A stretch of 64,000 nt of DNA from SKVR01 sp964453995 (GCA_964453995.1 CAYVQC010000015.1:1-64000); one strand, 5' to 3'; positions 36,526 through 46,034 are shown, counted from the stretch's first letter. The notes: a model not told the origin generated them from the sequence alone. Made by a program: numbers and translations.

Positions 36526-37776
36526 ATGAGCAAGCGCTTTTTTGTCCTTTTTATTTTCTACTTTTTTATCCTTGGCCAGTGTAACACATTCCTGATTTCT
36601 GAAGCCCGGGGGCAGCAGGAACAGGGATTCAGTTTTGATGTCAACTACCGTTCTTTGCGCATACCGGTAAAAATTTCACAGAACCTTCTGGTAGTTCCCA
36701 TGAGCATCAACAACTCTCCCCCGCTGAATTTTATCCTCGATACCGGTGTGAATACCACCATACTTACCGAACCAATTATTGCCCATCTGTTTTCTATCGA
36801 TGTAAGTGACCTGGTTTATGTACTGGGTTTAGGCAGTGAAGGAATTATTGAAGCAGGAATGGCTCGCAATGTTACATTCTCAATGCAGGGAATTACAGGG
36901 CGGAATATGAATATGATCGTTTTGCCCGATGGGGTTTTGTCCTTTTCAGAAATATTTGGCTTTCCCGTGCATGGCATAATTGGATATGACTTCTTCAGGG
37001 AATTTCCGGTGGAAGTGAATTACAGGCGTAAATTCATCAAAGTATACCAGGAACCAACCTATCGTATCAGAAGAAGAAGTACGGTAGTGCCCTTAATTAT
37101 GGAAAATAACAAGCCCTACATCGAAGTATCAGTAATGGGAAAAGATTCGGTAAAGGTTGACTCTCTTAAGCTGCTGGTAGATATGGGAGCTACAAACCCA
37201 GTATTTCTCAATAGTAGCTTTAAGCATCTCACCCCAAAAAGAATCCCTGCATATCTTGGTAAAGGCATCAGTGGGGAATTGGTAGGTGAGATGGGTCGTT
37301 TGCAATACCTGGAAATCGAAGATTTTGTAATTGATGCCCCATTGGTTGCCTATCCGGAGGAAGAGTTTTTAACCCTTGCAAACCTGAAATTTGAATGGCA
37401 GGGCATACTGGGCGGAGGAATACTCAGCCGGTTTCGTTTTATCATTGATTATGGCAGTAAGAAACTGGTAATGAGAAAGAACAACAGTTTCAGAAAACCT
37501 TTTGAGCACAACATGAGTGGTATTGAGGTAATAGCAAGAGGTGCTTCCTTTTCTGAATACTTTATCAGCTATGTACGCGAAAACTCCATAGCCCATGAAA
37601 AGGATATAAGACCCGGAGATCAGATCATCAGGATCATGAACAAGCAAACAGCCCGCGTGACACTTGATGAGATCGTGGGAATTCTTAACCAGGAGCCCGG
37701 AACTGTTATCCACCTGGAAATACTCAGGGGAGATGATATTTACCGCAAAGTAATAACCCTGAGAGAAGACATCTGA
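36526..37776 (+). CDS. Exported two-lobe retropepsin-like protease with a C-terminal PDZ domain
   Basis: A 416-residue protein with a signal peptide or anchor (about 1-29). Two aspartyl-protease-like lobes follow, with the first active-site motif L-D-T-G-V-N at 71-76 (Asp72) and a second V-D-M-G-A-T at 218-223 (Asp219), where Met replaces the usual Thr. A PDZ domain occupies about 326-416 (S-G-I-E-V, D-I-R-P-G-D-Q-I). Members of this pattern are exported to the periplasm, but their substrates are unknown. The gene ends in a strong terminator. Confidence 0.85.
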   Translation: MSKRFFVLFIFYFFILGQCNTFLISEARGQQEQGFSFDVNYRSLRIPVKISQNLLVVPMSINNSPPLNFILDTGVNTTILTEPIIAHLFSIDVSDLVYVLGLGSEGIIEAGMARNVTFSMQGITGRNMNMIVLPDGVLSFSEIFGFPVHGIIGYDFFREFPVEVNYRRKFIKVYQEPTYRIRRRSTVVPLIMENNKPYIEVSVMGKDSVKVDSLKLLVDMGATNPVFLNSSFKHLTPKRIPAYLGKGISGELVGEMGRLQYLEIEDFVIDAPLVAYPEEEFLTLANLKFEWQGILGGGILSRFRFIIDYGSKKLVMRKNNSFRKPFEHNMSGIEVIARGASFSEYFISYVRENSIAHEKDIRPGDQIIRIMNKQTARVTLDEIVGILNQEPGTVIHLEILRGDDIYRKVITLREDI

Positions 37777-37799
37777 AGAACCTTAAGTCGTTGAATGAA

Positions 37800-37840
37800 A
37801 AAAGCACCTGGTACCTGTTTGGCCGGGTGCTTTTCTGTTT
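37800..37840 (+). terminator. Terminator of the retropepsin/PDZ gene
   Basis: Stem AAAAGCACCTGG (37800-37811) / CCGGGTGCTTTT (37823-37834) with one G-T pair, then TCTGTTT. Confidence 0.8.
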
Positions 37841-37892
37841 AGTTTTTGCAGGGCGTAAAATGTTAATCCCGATAATGTAAAAGACTAAAAAT

Positions 37893-39662
37893 TCAATCCT
37901 CAAAAATAAGCCCGTAGTCGCGTTCTATGGCATTGGCGGTCCATTCTTCCGGAACCACTTTCCAGTTGTTATCGGCTTTGGGTTCTACCGGGCTTTGCTT
38001 TTCTATATACCCTGCCAGGTACGATCGGAGGTCATTATCTGATGTCCATACAATCCTTTCAGATAAAGCCGCATGGTCTATACCCGCTCCATGGGTCAGA
38101 TGTCCACCACCGCCACTGCCGCGATATGAGTTAATGGCAACACGGTAGGTACGGTCAGGGATGAAACGGCCACCTTCCGACAATCCTTTTATCTTAATCC
38201 TGCTACCCACTGGTTGTGTTACATCAACTTCATAATCAAGACCCGATGCAGAATCAAAATTGAAGAATGCATTTGCAAACCGGGCTCTTCCCTGCCGATC
38301 CAACGCCAACTCACCCTGTTCATTTTTCCTAAGCAGCATAATATGATCATCCTCATTCTCCATGGTGGTGTACCACAGCCCGTAAGAGTATTCAAGGAAA
38401 TCTTTTATTTCGGCACCGGTAAGTTCCATTACATAGAGGTAGTTTTCGTAAGGATATAAACGGAACATATCCCGCATGGTCAGGTCTCCTTTTGCCAGGG
38501 TGGCATTAAATGAAAGAGGTGCAGCAAATGAGATCTGAGCATCAGTAAGTTCAAGCTGCATTTTATGAATAAAATCAACAAAAGCAGAGTTTCCGGCATA
38601 GGCCTTCTTTGAATGAAGATCTCTTTCAAGCACGCCAAGGGTTTTATCAACAAAAGCCTGAACATTGTTGTAATCCTCCTGAAAATGAACCAGGAACTCC
38701 TCATCAGGCGTAAACTGATCCATTCCTACAATTTGTCCCTGGGTTTCGGAGAGGATATAATTTCCTCCGCTTCCCCTGGTAAATTGCAGATCAACAGCAG
38801 CTACCGAACGCCCGTGGGGATGTCCGCCAATGATGAGTACCTGCTCTCCATCAATATTTTCAACATAACGGTTTCTTACCCTGTGATCATGAGCAGTAAA
38901 TACCACATCAAACCCCGGTACATTTTCCGCAACAAATAATGATGCATTTTCTATCTGCAAATTGGTGGCTGCTTCCTCTGATCCATCTCCTTCGCCGCTA
39001 TGAAAAAGCCCAATGATGGCGTGGGGTTTTTCATGATCGCGGATATATTCTACCCATTGTACAGCGGCCTGATGCATTCCGGTAAATTCTAGTCCTTCCC
39101 AAAGGGTTTGGGGCAGCCAGTTGGGAACCGATGAAGTAATAAGTCCCAGAACAGCGATCTTTACCCCATCTTTTTCTATGATCTGATAAGGCTTGAAATA
39201 GGGCTTTCCAGTTTTTTGATCCAGGATATTGGCTGCCAGCCAGGGAAACCTGAATTCGTTTTTCAGCTGGTTGTATACATCGGATCCGGCTTCAATATCA
39301 TGATTGCCCACCGAGGCAGCATCAAACCCAATGTAGTTCATAACTTTAGCAAACAGATTTACTTCATCAGTGGCAATAAAATTGGCAAAATATCCGGTGG
39401 GTTGCCCTTGCAAAAGGTCACCGTTGTCCAGGAGAACGATATGCTGATCTCTGTTGGCGCGTTCCTGGTTTACATAAGCACTTACATGTGCCAGGCTGCC
39501 GTCCATGGGTGTATCGGTGGTGAAATTATGCGGAAAAATTGCGGCATGCACATCTGCGGTGGCCAAAACCTTAATATGTACCTTACTGTCTTTTTGTTGA
39601 CAAGAAGTAGTAACCAATGCAGCAAGGATAAGCAACAACAATACAATACTGTATTTTCTCAT
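37893..39662 (-). CDS. Bifunctional metallophosphatase/5'-nucleotidase lipoprotein (UshA/CpdB type)
   Basis: A 589-residue protein. The N-terminus is a lipoprotein signal (L-V-T-T-S-C, Cys21). The calcineurin-like phosphoesterase domain (about 30-320) shows metal motifs A-T-A-D-V-H-A, D-N-G-D-L-L-Q-G, G-N-H-D-I-E and a later H-D-H-R. The C-terminal 5'-nucleotidase domain (about 345-560) has the substrate-binding part ending in N-S-Y-R-G-S-G-G-G-G-H. It would hydrolyse nucleotides or cyclic nucleotides at the cell surface or periplasm to recover nucleosides. A 133-base gap separates it from rpoD upstream, which contains the rpoD terminator. Confidence 0.9.
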   Translation of the reverse strand: MRKYSIVLLLLILAALVTTSCQQKDSKVHIKVLATADVHAAIFPHNFTTDTPMDGSLAHVSAYVNQERANRDQHIVLLDNGDLLQGQPTGYFANFIATDEVNLFAKVMNYIGFDAASVGNHDIEAGSDVYNQLKNEFRFPWLAANILDQKTGKPYFKPYQIIEKDGVKIAVLGLITSSVPNWLPQTLWEGLEFTGMHQAAVQWVEYIRDHEKPHAIIGLFHSGEGDGSEEAATNLQIENASLFVAENVPGFDVVFTAHDHRVRNRYVENIDGEQVLIIGGHPHGRSVAAVDLQFTRGSGGNYILSETQGQIVGMDQFTPDEEFLVHFQEDYNNVQAFVDKTLGVLERDLHSKKAYAGNSAFVDFIHKMQLELTDAQISFAAPLSFNATLAKGDLTMRDMFRLYPYENYLYVMELTGAEIKDFLEYSYGLWYTTMENEDDHIMLLRKNEQGELALDRQGRARFANAFFNFDSASGLDYEVDVTQPVGSRIKIKGLSEGGRFIPDRTYRVAINSYRGSGGGGHLTHGAGIDHAALSERIVWTSDNDLRSYLAGYIEKQSPVEPKADNNWKVVPEEWTANAIERDYGLIFED

Positions 39663-39726
39663 AAAAGCGAGTATTTGAATAATATAATATTAATGATCCC
39701 GGACCATGCCAGGACAATGGATTGCC

Positions 39727-39766
39727 ATGAAAAAAGCGGCATTTGCAAAACTACAAATACCGCTTT
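39727..39766 (-). terminator. Terminator of rpoD
   Basis: Stem AAAGCGGCATTTG (39733-39745) / CAAATACCGCTTT (39754-39766) with one G-T pair, 8-base loop; the minus strand continues with TTTTTT. It lies 24 bases after the rpoD stop. Confidence 0.8.
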
Positions 39767-39789
39767 AAATACGCTAAACTAATATGAAA

Positions 39790-40656
39790 TTATTGCCCTA
39801 AATAGGCTTTAAGCAACTTACTTCTTGAAGTGTGTTTAAGCCTTCTGATGGCTTTCTCTTTTATCTGTCGTACACGTTCACGTGTAAGGTCAAATTTGGC
39901 ACCAATTTCATCCAGGGTAAGACCATGATTCATACCGATTCCGAAATAGAGGTTTATCACGTCCCTTTCTTTTTCCGTGAGGGTGGCCAGCGATCGCTGT
40001 ATTTCACGGGCAAGGGATTCATGAATAAGGCTTGAATCGGCATTGGGCGAGTCCTGGTTGACATAAACATCGAGCAGGCTTGCGTCTTCCCCTTGTACCA
40101 AAGGTGCATCTACAGACACATGATGGGTTGAAATCCTGAAAAACTCGGTAATTTTGTCTTCATTGATTTCCAATGAATCAGCTAGTTCTTCAGTTGATGG
40201 TGGGCGCTCAAATTTTTGTTCTAGGCGTGATGCTTCTTTTTTGATTTTGTTCAAAGAACCTACCTGGTTCAGCGGTAGCCTGACAATCCTTGATTGCTCA
40301 GCGAGAGCCTGAAGTATAGACTGACGAATCCACCACACCGCGTACGAGATAAATTTAAATCCCCGGGTTTCATCAAATCTTTTGGCCGCTTTGATCAGCC
40401 CAAGATTTCCTTCGTTGATCAGGTCAGGCAAGCTTAACCCCTGATTTTGGTACTGCTTGGCCACAGACACTACAAAGCGAAGGTTGGCCTTGGTTAGTTT
40501 TTCCAAAGCGGCCTGGTCTCCCTGCTTTATGCGTTGCGCAAGCTGCACCTCTTCTTCTGCAGTAATGAGGGGCACTTTACCTATTTCCTGAAGATACTTG
40601 TCTAACGAAGCTGTATCCCGATTGGTAATAGATTTTGAAATCTTTAATTGTCTCAT
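39790..40656 (-). CDS. rpoD: Primary RNA polymerase sigma factor, short Bacteroidetes type
   Basis: A 288-residue group 1 sigma factor without region 1.1, the length normal for Bacteroidota. Region 1.2 spans about 10-40 (D-T-A-S-L-D-K-Y-L-Q-E-I-G), region 2 about 55-125 (NEGNLGLIKAAKRFDETRG and the W-W-I-R-Q-S-I-L-Q-A-L-A -10 recognition helix), region 3 about 135-210 and region 4 about 225-285 with the helix-turn-helix L-T-L-D-E-I-G-A-K-F-D-L-T-R-E-R-V-R-Q. It directs the TTTG/TAnnTTTG promoters seen in this window, including its own. Confidence 0.96.
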   Translation of the reverse strand: MRQLKISKSITNRDTASLDKYLQEIGKVPLITAEEEVQLAQRIKQGDQAALEKLTKANLRFVVSVAKQYQNQGLSLPDLINEGNLGLIKAAKRFDETRGFKFISYAVWWIRQSILQALAEQSRIVRLPLNQVGSLNKIKKEASRLEQKFERPPSTEELADSLEINEDKITEFFRISTHHVSVDAPLVQGEDASLLDVYVNQDSPNADSSLIHESLAREIQRSLATLTEKERDVINLYFGIGMNHGLTLDEIGAKFDLTRERVRQIKEKAIRRLKHTSRSKLLKAYLGQ

Positions 40657-40723
40657 AGTTTGGGTTAAAATTTAGGTAATTTAGGGGTAGTGGAAAGTTG
40701 AATTTTCACGGTGAAAAAACTTT

Positions 40724-40754
40724 CAAAGGTACAAAAATTTGTGATAATGGCAAA
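40724..40754 (-). promoter_or_regulatory. Promoter of rpoD
   Basis: TTTG (40754 to 40751), 19-base spacer, TACCTTTG (40731 to 40724) on the minus strand: an exact match to the Bacteroidetes consensus. Leader of about 60 bases. Confidence 0.8.
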
Positions 40755-40875
40755 ACTAAATTTAAACATTTTATTAACGCTATAACGCTTAAAACTCAAG
40801 ATTCATTTTGCCCGGTATAATATTTTAAACAGAATAAATTAATTTTATCAGGATCAGGGAATTACAGGGTTGCAT

Positions 40876-40922
40876 TAAAAAAAATTTCAGGCCTGCACCA
40901 TTTAGGGAAACAGGCCTGAAAT
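40876..40922 (-). terminator. Terminator of the degQ-like gene
   Basis: Perfect 12-bp stem ATTTCAGGCCTG (40884-40895) / CAGGCCTGAAAT (40911-40922), 15-base loop; the minus strand continues TTTTTTTA. It ends 18 bases after the stop. Confidence 0.85.
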
Positions 40923-40940
40923 CCGTTTTTATTCTTTGTA

Positions 40941-42419
40941 TTAAAGCCCTAAACCGTAGTATGCCCTGGTACCATTCGGATATACTCCTTCAATGAGCAC
41001 TCCACCTGTGCGATTGCTTAGGATCGATACCAGTTCCCTGGCTGATTCTACAGGTTTACGATCAACATGTGTGATGATAAACCCTTCCCTGATCCCTGCA
41101 GCGGAAAGACTACCGCGGCCAAGAGCGGCAACCCGCACTCCGTTCTCTATTCTTAATCTGCTCAGATCAGAATCTGATACATTCTCAAGGGTTGCTCCCA
41201 GGGCTTCAACAATATCACGTTCTCCACGTTGCACAATTGAGGTATCTCCGTGGAGATTCCTTAGTGTGGTTGTACCTTCCAGTGTACGTCCATCGCGGTT
41301 ATAGGTTACAGTAACTTCATCGCCCGGCCTTTTTCTTCCAATGGTTTCCAACAGGTCGCTGGTAGTATTGATGGTGCGGTCGTCAATGGCAGTAATAACA
41401 TCACCCTGCTGCAGACCAGCTTCTTCTCCGGCGGTATTTTCTCCAACATTTACCACATACACTCCCCTGTTTACACTTAGGCCATATTCGCGCACACGTG
41501 CCGGAGTTACATCATCAATATTGATTCCCAGGAAGCCCCTTTGTACTTCACCATACTCCATCAGGTCCATGGTAACTTTTTTGGCAATATTTGACGGGAT
41601 AGCAAACGAATACCCCGCAAACGAACCGGTGGTTGATGCAATAGCTGCATTGATCCCTATAAGTTCACCACTGGTATTTACCAGGGCTCCACCACTGTTA
41701 CCACGGTTTACTGCAGCATCTGTTTGTATAAAAGCCTCAATAGAAGTTCCTCCACCAAGGATATTTATATTTCTACCGGTAGCACTTACAATCCCGGCGG
41801 TTACAGTTGAAGTAAGATTGAACGGGTTTCCCACTGCAAGCACCCACTGGCCCACTTTTACATTATCAGAATCACCAAAAACGGCATAAGGTAAATTTTC
41901 TCCTTCAATCTTTAACAGGGCAAGATCTGTTGCAGGATCAAGACCTACCACCACAGCATCAAATACCCGGTTATCATTGAGAGTTACCTCGATGGTTACA
42001 GCATCCTGTACCACATGATTGTTGGTAATTACATAACCATCATCACTAATGATTACACCACTACCGCTTCCCTGTACCCGGCGATCGGGTGCCTGGCGCT
42101 GCCGTGGCCCAAAAAATTCGCGAAATGCATCATTGCCTCCAAAGAACTCATCATATATAGAGCTGGGGCGTTCAAACTCGGCACTAATATGGACCACTGT
42201 ATTTACAGTCATTTCTGCAACTACGGTAAAGTCAGGCAAGGTTGTGGGAACATTAGACAAAAGCCCGGTAAAAGCTTTGGGCACAGAGAAACTTCCCTGT
42301 TCTTCCTGCCATGTGGTATTATCCACGTTCTGCTGAGTTTGAAAAAAAGTTCTTTGTAGAAATAAAGCAATAAATCCGCCTAAAATCGCTATCAGTAAAA
42401 AAGAAAGAAACTTTTTCAT
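40941..42419 (-). CDS. DegQ/DegP-type periplasmic serine protease with two PDZ domains
   Basis: A 492-residue HtrA protease and chaperone. Signal anchor at about 1-25, trypsin-like domain (about 65-270) with catalytic triad His135 (N-N-H-V-V), Asp165 (A-T-D-L-A-L-L-K) and Ser242 (G-N-S-G-G-A-L-V), then PDZ1 (about 285-375) and a shorter PDZ2 (about 405-485). It degrades or refolds misfolded envelope proteins. It is divergent from the gene at 42731. Length and order are typical of the family. Confidence 0.94.
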   Translation of the reverse strand: MKKFLSFLLIAILGGFIALFLQRTFFQTQQNVDNTTWQEEQGSFSVPKAFTGLLSNVPTTLPDFTVVAEMTVNTVVHISAEFERPSSIYDEFFGGNDAFREFFGPRQRQAPDRRVQGSGSGVIISDDGYVITNNHVVQDAVTIEVTLNDNRVFDAVVVGLDPATDLALLKIEGENLPYAVFGDSDNVKVGQWVLAVGNPFNLTSTVTAGIVSATGRNINILGGGTSIEAFIQTDAAVNRGNSGGALVNTSGELIGINAAIASTTGSFAGYSFAIPSNIAKKVTMDLMEYGEVQRGFLGINIDDVTPARVREYGLSVNRGVYVVNVGENTAGEEAGLQQGDVITAIDDRTINTTSDLLETIGRKRPGDEVTVTYNRDGRTLEGTTTLRNLHGDTSIVQRGERDIVEALGATLENVSDSDLSRLRIENGVRVAALGRGSLSAAGIREGFIITHVDRKPVESARELVSILSNRTGGVLIEGVYPNGTRAYYGLGL

Positions 42420-42677
42420 AGTTTATGTCATTTTTGATCAACACTATTGTTTTCAATTACACTATTCCAAGGGTCGTGGTGGAAAGCATAAGGATCAACG
42501 CAAAAGATGTACCTTTTCCTATGCAGATTGGCTCAATCTGTTATTAATGTTTCTTAATTGAACTGTTAAAAAACAAAACACAGGTCTTTCATTACCAGTC
42601 CAAACCCTGCGTTAAGTTACATTTACAATAATATTACAAAATAGAATCTGACCCCCTGAGCACTTTGCTCTTTTTCG

Positions 42678-42685
42678 TAATTTTA
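42678..42685 (+). promoter_or_regulatory. Promoter -7 box for the anchored protein gene
   Basis: TAATTTTA, 7 of 8 to TAnnTTTG and the same variant as at 4029. It would start transcription near 42692 and excludes the in-frame TTG at 42665 as start. Confidence 0.4.
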
Positions 42686-42730
42686 CATGGTAAATCAATT
42701 GTATTCGCTGGTATCTCATTATCAAAAACC

Positions 42731-43363
42731 GTGAAAAGAAAACCAAAATCAGAATTTAGTGCATTTCACCTTTTACTGGGCCTGTTGCTGGGTTTTTTGC
42801 TGGGCACTACACTGGTATATTGGCATTCAAACCGACAAAATGACAGACTTTTTACTCAGGCACTTGAAAATGTAATGAATTATTTTTCGGATCATTCCAT
42901 TCACCTGGAAGCAGGGGATAGCATAATTTTGATCCGTGACAAGCAAATCCAGCCAAATCAACCGGTACTTTCTGACAACAACGAGCCTGAAGCATACAGG
43001 ATTACCCGCGACAGACTGCTTCACACCAAAGTGATCATGCTAACCAATGTGAAAGACAGCCGTTCGCCGGCAGACCGGAAGCTCGATTCACTGTTGGGAA
43101 ATTCCAGGGAACATTCAGATGTACAGGCTTTTTTTATCGAATTCTGGGAATCTCCGCTTAATTCAGTTGGATACAAAATGGGCAAAAACAAAATTGTATT
43201 GTATGGTATACACTCATTCGGAAACATAAACCTGGTAAGGTACAATGAAAAAATTTATCTCAATTACCTCAGCGAATATTATCCTCTTGAAATGACAACC
43301 GCATTTAAACCCTTGATTCCCACACAGGAACCTGTTTTCACTTCAGAAAATTCTGGTTTTTAG
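42731..43363 (+). CDS. Membrane-anchored protein of unknown function
   Basis: About 210 residues from GTG 42731; an in-frame TTG at 42665 lies upstream of the promoter box. A single transmembrane helix is seen at about 14-30 (LLLGLLLGFLLGTTLVYW). The outside part (about 35-210) is probably periplasmic and shows no known motif; it contains a G-H-S-F-G-N-I-like turn (I-H-S-F-G-N-I-N-L-V) and a Y-Y-P-L-E segment. It precedes dapF by 79 bases. Function unknown. Confidence 0.55.
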   Translation: MKRKPKSEFSAFHLLLGLLLGFLLGTTLVYWHSNRQNDRLFTQALENVMNYFSDHSIHLEAGDSIILIRDKQIQPNQPVLSDNNEPEAYRITRDRLLHTKVIMLTNVKDSRSPADRKLDSLLGNSREHSDVQAFFIEFWESPLNSVGYKMGKNKIVLYGIHSFGNINLVRYNEKIYLNYLSEYYPLEMTTAFKPLIPTQEPVFTSENSGF

Positions 43364-43442
43364 GCTTATTGGGCCATAATCTTACCACTATTACCCCGGA
43401 AAATCAAAACCAACAATAAAAACATCAGACGAAATAATCCAC

Positions 43443-44249
43443 ATGACCATATCATTTTTTAAATACCACGGTGCCGGAAACGATTTTATAATCATTGATG
43501 AGAGAAATGTTTCCTCCCTTTCTCAAAAAACGGATAAGGAAAAAATTATTGCCCGGCTATGCCACAGAAGATTTGGCATTGGGGCAGATGGTTTGATGCT
43601 CTTACAAGAAAGTAATGATGCTGATTTCGAAATGATTTATTTCAACGCTGATGGGAAAGAGGGTACAATGTGCGGAAACGGCGGAAGATGCCTGGTAGCA
43701 TTCGCCCACCACCAGGGCCTGATCGGTAAGGAGTGTCACTTTCTTGCTGTAGATGGGTTTCATAAGGCCAGTATTATTCGAACTGACGGCAATGGAATGG
43801 AGGTTTCCCTTCAGATGAATGATGTAAAAACCATACAACCTGTTTATGATGGCTTTTCCCTCGATACGGGCTCACCCCATTATGTTACTTTTACAACCAA
43901 TATTGAAAGCCTTGACGTTGTTGAAACCGGGAAAAAACTGCGTCATGACCCCGTATTCGGAAAGCAAGGCATCAATGTAAATTTTGTGGAGATCAGAAAC
44001 AATACACTGCACATTCGCACCTATGAGCGTGGCGTGGAAGATGAAACCCTGGCATGTGGCACAGGTATTACTGCTGCAGCCATTGTAGCCCACCATGCCC
44101 GGCTAAAAATCCCTGCCCAGGAGTACAACATAATGGCCATGGGAGGAAATCTTAAGGTTTCTTTTGCATTTAGCCCTTCCACCGGCTATAACAACATTTT
44201 TTTGCAGGGGCCTGCCGTAAAGGTTTTTGAAGGAAAAACAGATTTATAG
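43443..44249 (+). CDS. dapF: Diaminopimelate epimerase
   Basis: A 268-residue cofactor-independent epimerase that converts LL- to meso-diaminopimelate for lysine and peptidoglycan synthesis. The two catalytic cysteines are Cys77 in T-M-C-G-N-G-G-R-C and Cys205 in L-A-C-G-T-G. Length and the start F-F-K-Y-H-G-A-G-N-D-F are typical. Located among cell-envelope genes with mltG downstream. Confidence 0.96.
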   Translation: MTISFFKYHGAGNDFIIIDERNVSSLSQKTDKEKIIARLCHRRFGIGADGLMLLQESNDADFEMIYFNADGKEGTMCGNGGRCLVAFAHHQGLIGKECHFLAVDGFHKASIIRTDGNGMEVSLQMNDVKTIQPVYDGFSLDTGSPHYVTFTTNIESLDVVETGKKLRHDPVFGKQGINVNFVEIRNNTLHIRTYERGVEDETLACGTGITAAAIVAHHARLKIPAQEYNIMAMGGNLKVSFAFSPSTGYNNIFLQGPAVKVFEGKTDL

Positions 44250-44368
44250 CCATGCTCTGTGAATAGGATTACAACCTCAACTTTTATGCTGTTCCCATAT
44301 GAAAAAGTATGTTTATATTTGACTTTTTGCTAAAAAAGAAATTACAATCTAAAACATAAACCAGTCCG

Positions 44369-44890
44369 ATGCAATCACTCAACGGAAAGAATCTCAGGCT
44401 CAGAGCCATGGAGCCATCAGACATTGATCTGATGTACGAATGGGAAAATGATCCGGAAACATGGATCTACAGCAATACCACAACGCCTTTCTCCAGATTT
44501 TATCTTGAGCAATACATTATCAATTCACATTGCGATATTTACAGTGAAAAACAATTGCGCCTGATGATAGAAACCAGGGATGGGACCACCCTGGGGTGTA
44601 TCGACATGTTTGAATTTGATCCCAAAAACCGCAGGGCAGGCATAGGAATTCTCATTGCAAGGGAATTCAGGAAAAAAGGATTTGCTTCAGAGTCTTTGGA
44701 TATCATCATCAATTATGCAAAGAATGTGCTTGCTCTGCACCAGCTATTTTGCAACATATCCCATGACAATAAAAAAAGCCTGGAGCTGTTTAAAAAGAAA
44801 GGATTTCGTGAAGCAGGACAAAAAAAACAATGGCTTCTGGTAGAAGACCACTGGGTAGATGAGCATTTTCTGCAGTTGATATTTGCATAA
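44369..44890 (+). CDS. GNAT-family N-acetyltransferase, RimJ/RimL type
   Basis: A 173-residue acetyltransferase. The start LRLRAMEPSDIDLMYEWEND and the acetyl-CoA region G-I-G-I-L-I-A-R-E-F-R-K-K-G-F-A fit RimJ/RimL-like enzymes that acetylate ribosomal proteins or small amines. It may modify a protein N-terminus or polyamine; the substrate is unknown. It lies 23 bases before mltG. Confidence 0.85.
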   Translation: MQSLNGKNLRLRAMEPSDIDLMYEWENDPETWIYSNTTTPFSRFYLEQYIINSHCDIYSEKQLRLMIETRDGTTLGCIDMFEFDPKNRRAGIGILIAREFRKKGFASESLDIIINYAKNVLALHQLFCNISHDNKKSLELFKKKGFREAGQKKQWLLVEDHWVDEHFLQLIFA

Positions 44891-44912
44891 TAAAAAATAC
44901 TATACATCAAAA

Positions 44913-45989
44913 ATGACAAAACGTAAAACAAGAAAAAAAGGAATTAAAATGCCCTTTTGGCTAAAGATTATTGTTTCGCTGCTGGTTATCCTTTTCGTAA
45001 CCGGAGGCATTGCAGCCTGGCGCTTGTATCATGCCATTTACCAACCCAACATTTTTCTGGGCGAACGAAAAACCTCCCACATCTTTATTCCTACAGGCAG
45101 CAATTTCACTGATGTAAAAACCATTCTGTACAACAATGGCATGATCATCAACACCAATACCTTTGAGTGGGTAGCCGAAAAAAAGAATTACAAAAACAAC
45201 ATTCGCCCCGGTCGTTATCTGATTCATGAAGATATGGGCAACAATGAGTTGATCAACTTACTCCGCTCAGGCCAACAGGACCCGGTAATGCTTACCTTTA
45301 ATAATATAAGGAACAAAGAACAACTGGCGGGCAATATTGCAAAACAGATTGAAGCAGACTCCCTGTCAATCCTTACCTTGCTCAACGACAGGGAATTTTT
45401 GCGTCAGTATGATATGAGTCCCGAAACCGCAAAATTGCTTTTCATACCCAATACCTACGAGTTTTTTTGGAATACCTCTGCAGAACAGTTGCTGGCACGC
45501 ATGCACCGCGAGTACAAAGCTTTTTGGAACGAGCAGAGGCTGAATAAGGCCATGCAGCTTAACCTAACACCCTACGAAGTGGGAACCCTTGCCTCTATAG
45601 TGCAGTTGGAAACCAGCAAAGCCGATGAATATTCAAAAGTGGCCGGTGTTTATATCAACCGGTTGCAGCGCAATATGCACCTTCAGGCCGACCCCACCGT
45701 AATTTTTGCTGTGGGGGATTTCTCCATCAGGCGTGTTCTCAATCGACACCTTGAAATGGATTCACCCTACAATACCTACAAATACATTGGCTTACCCCCT
45801 GGCCCCATTGCATTGCCCGAACCTGCCGTTATTGATGGAGTGCTCAATTACAAAGGACATGAATATCTGTTCTTTTGTGCCAAGGACGATTTTTCAGGAT
45901 ACCACGCATTTGCACGTACCTACAGCCAGCACAGGGCAAATGCCCGTCGCTATCAAAACGCCCTCAACCTGAGAAATATCATGAAATAG
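44913..45989 (+). CDS. mltG: Endolytic murein transglycosylase MltG
   Basis: About 358 residues from ATG 44913; the in-frame TTG at 44883 is less likely. Basic N-terminal tail (MTKRKTRKKGIK), one transmembrane helix (about 15-37), then a LysM-like region and the YceG catalytic domain (about 180-350) with A-S-I-V-Q-L-E-T, N-R-L-Q-R-N-M-x-L-Q-A-D-P-T and Y-N-T-Y. It cuts nascent glycan strands and sets their length. In E. coli the motif is I-V-E-K-E-T; here the first Glu is Gln, a pattern also seen elsewhere in Bacteroidota, with the second Glu kept. Confidence 0.92.
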   Translation: MTKRKTRKKGIKMPFWLKIIVSLLVILFVTGGIAAWRLYHAIYQPNIFLGERKTSHIFIPTGSNFTDVKTILYNNGMIINTNTFEWVAEKKNYKNNIRPGRYLIHEDMGNNELINLLRSGQQDPVMLTFNNIRNKEQLAGNIAKQIEADSLSILTLLNDREFLRQYDMSPETAKLLFIPNTYEFFWNTSAEQLLARMHREYKAFWNEQRLNKAMQLNLTPYEVGTLASIVQLETSKADEYSKVAGVYINRLQRNMHLQADPTVIFAVGDFSIRRVLNRHLEMDSPYNTYKYIGLPPGPIALPEPAVIDGVLNYKGHEYLFFCAKDDFSGYHAFARTYSQHRANARRYQNALNLRNIMK

Positions 45990-46034
45990 CCCATTGGCAG
46001 CGTTTCTTCGGCAGCACGATTCAATTTATCTTCT

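Noticed and set aside
42665..42730. TTG start for the anchored protein at 42665
   Set aside because: It lies upstream of the -7 box; GTG 42731 gives a better anchor and a normal leader.
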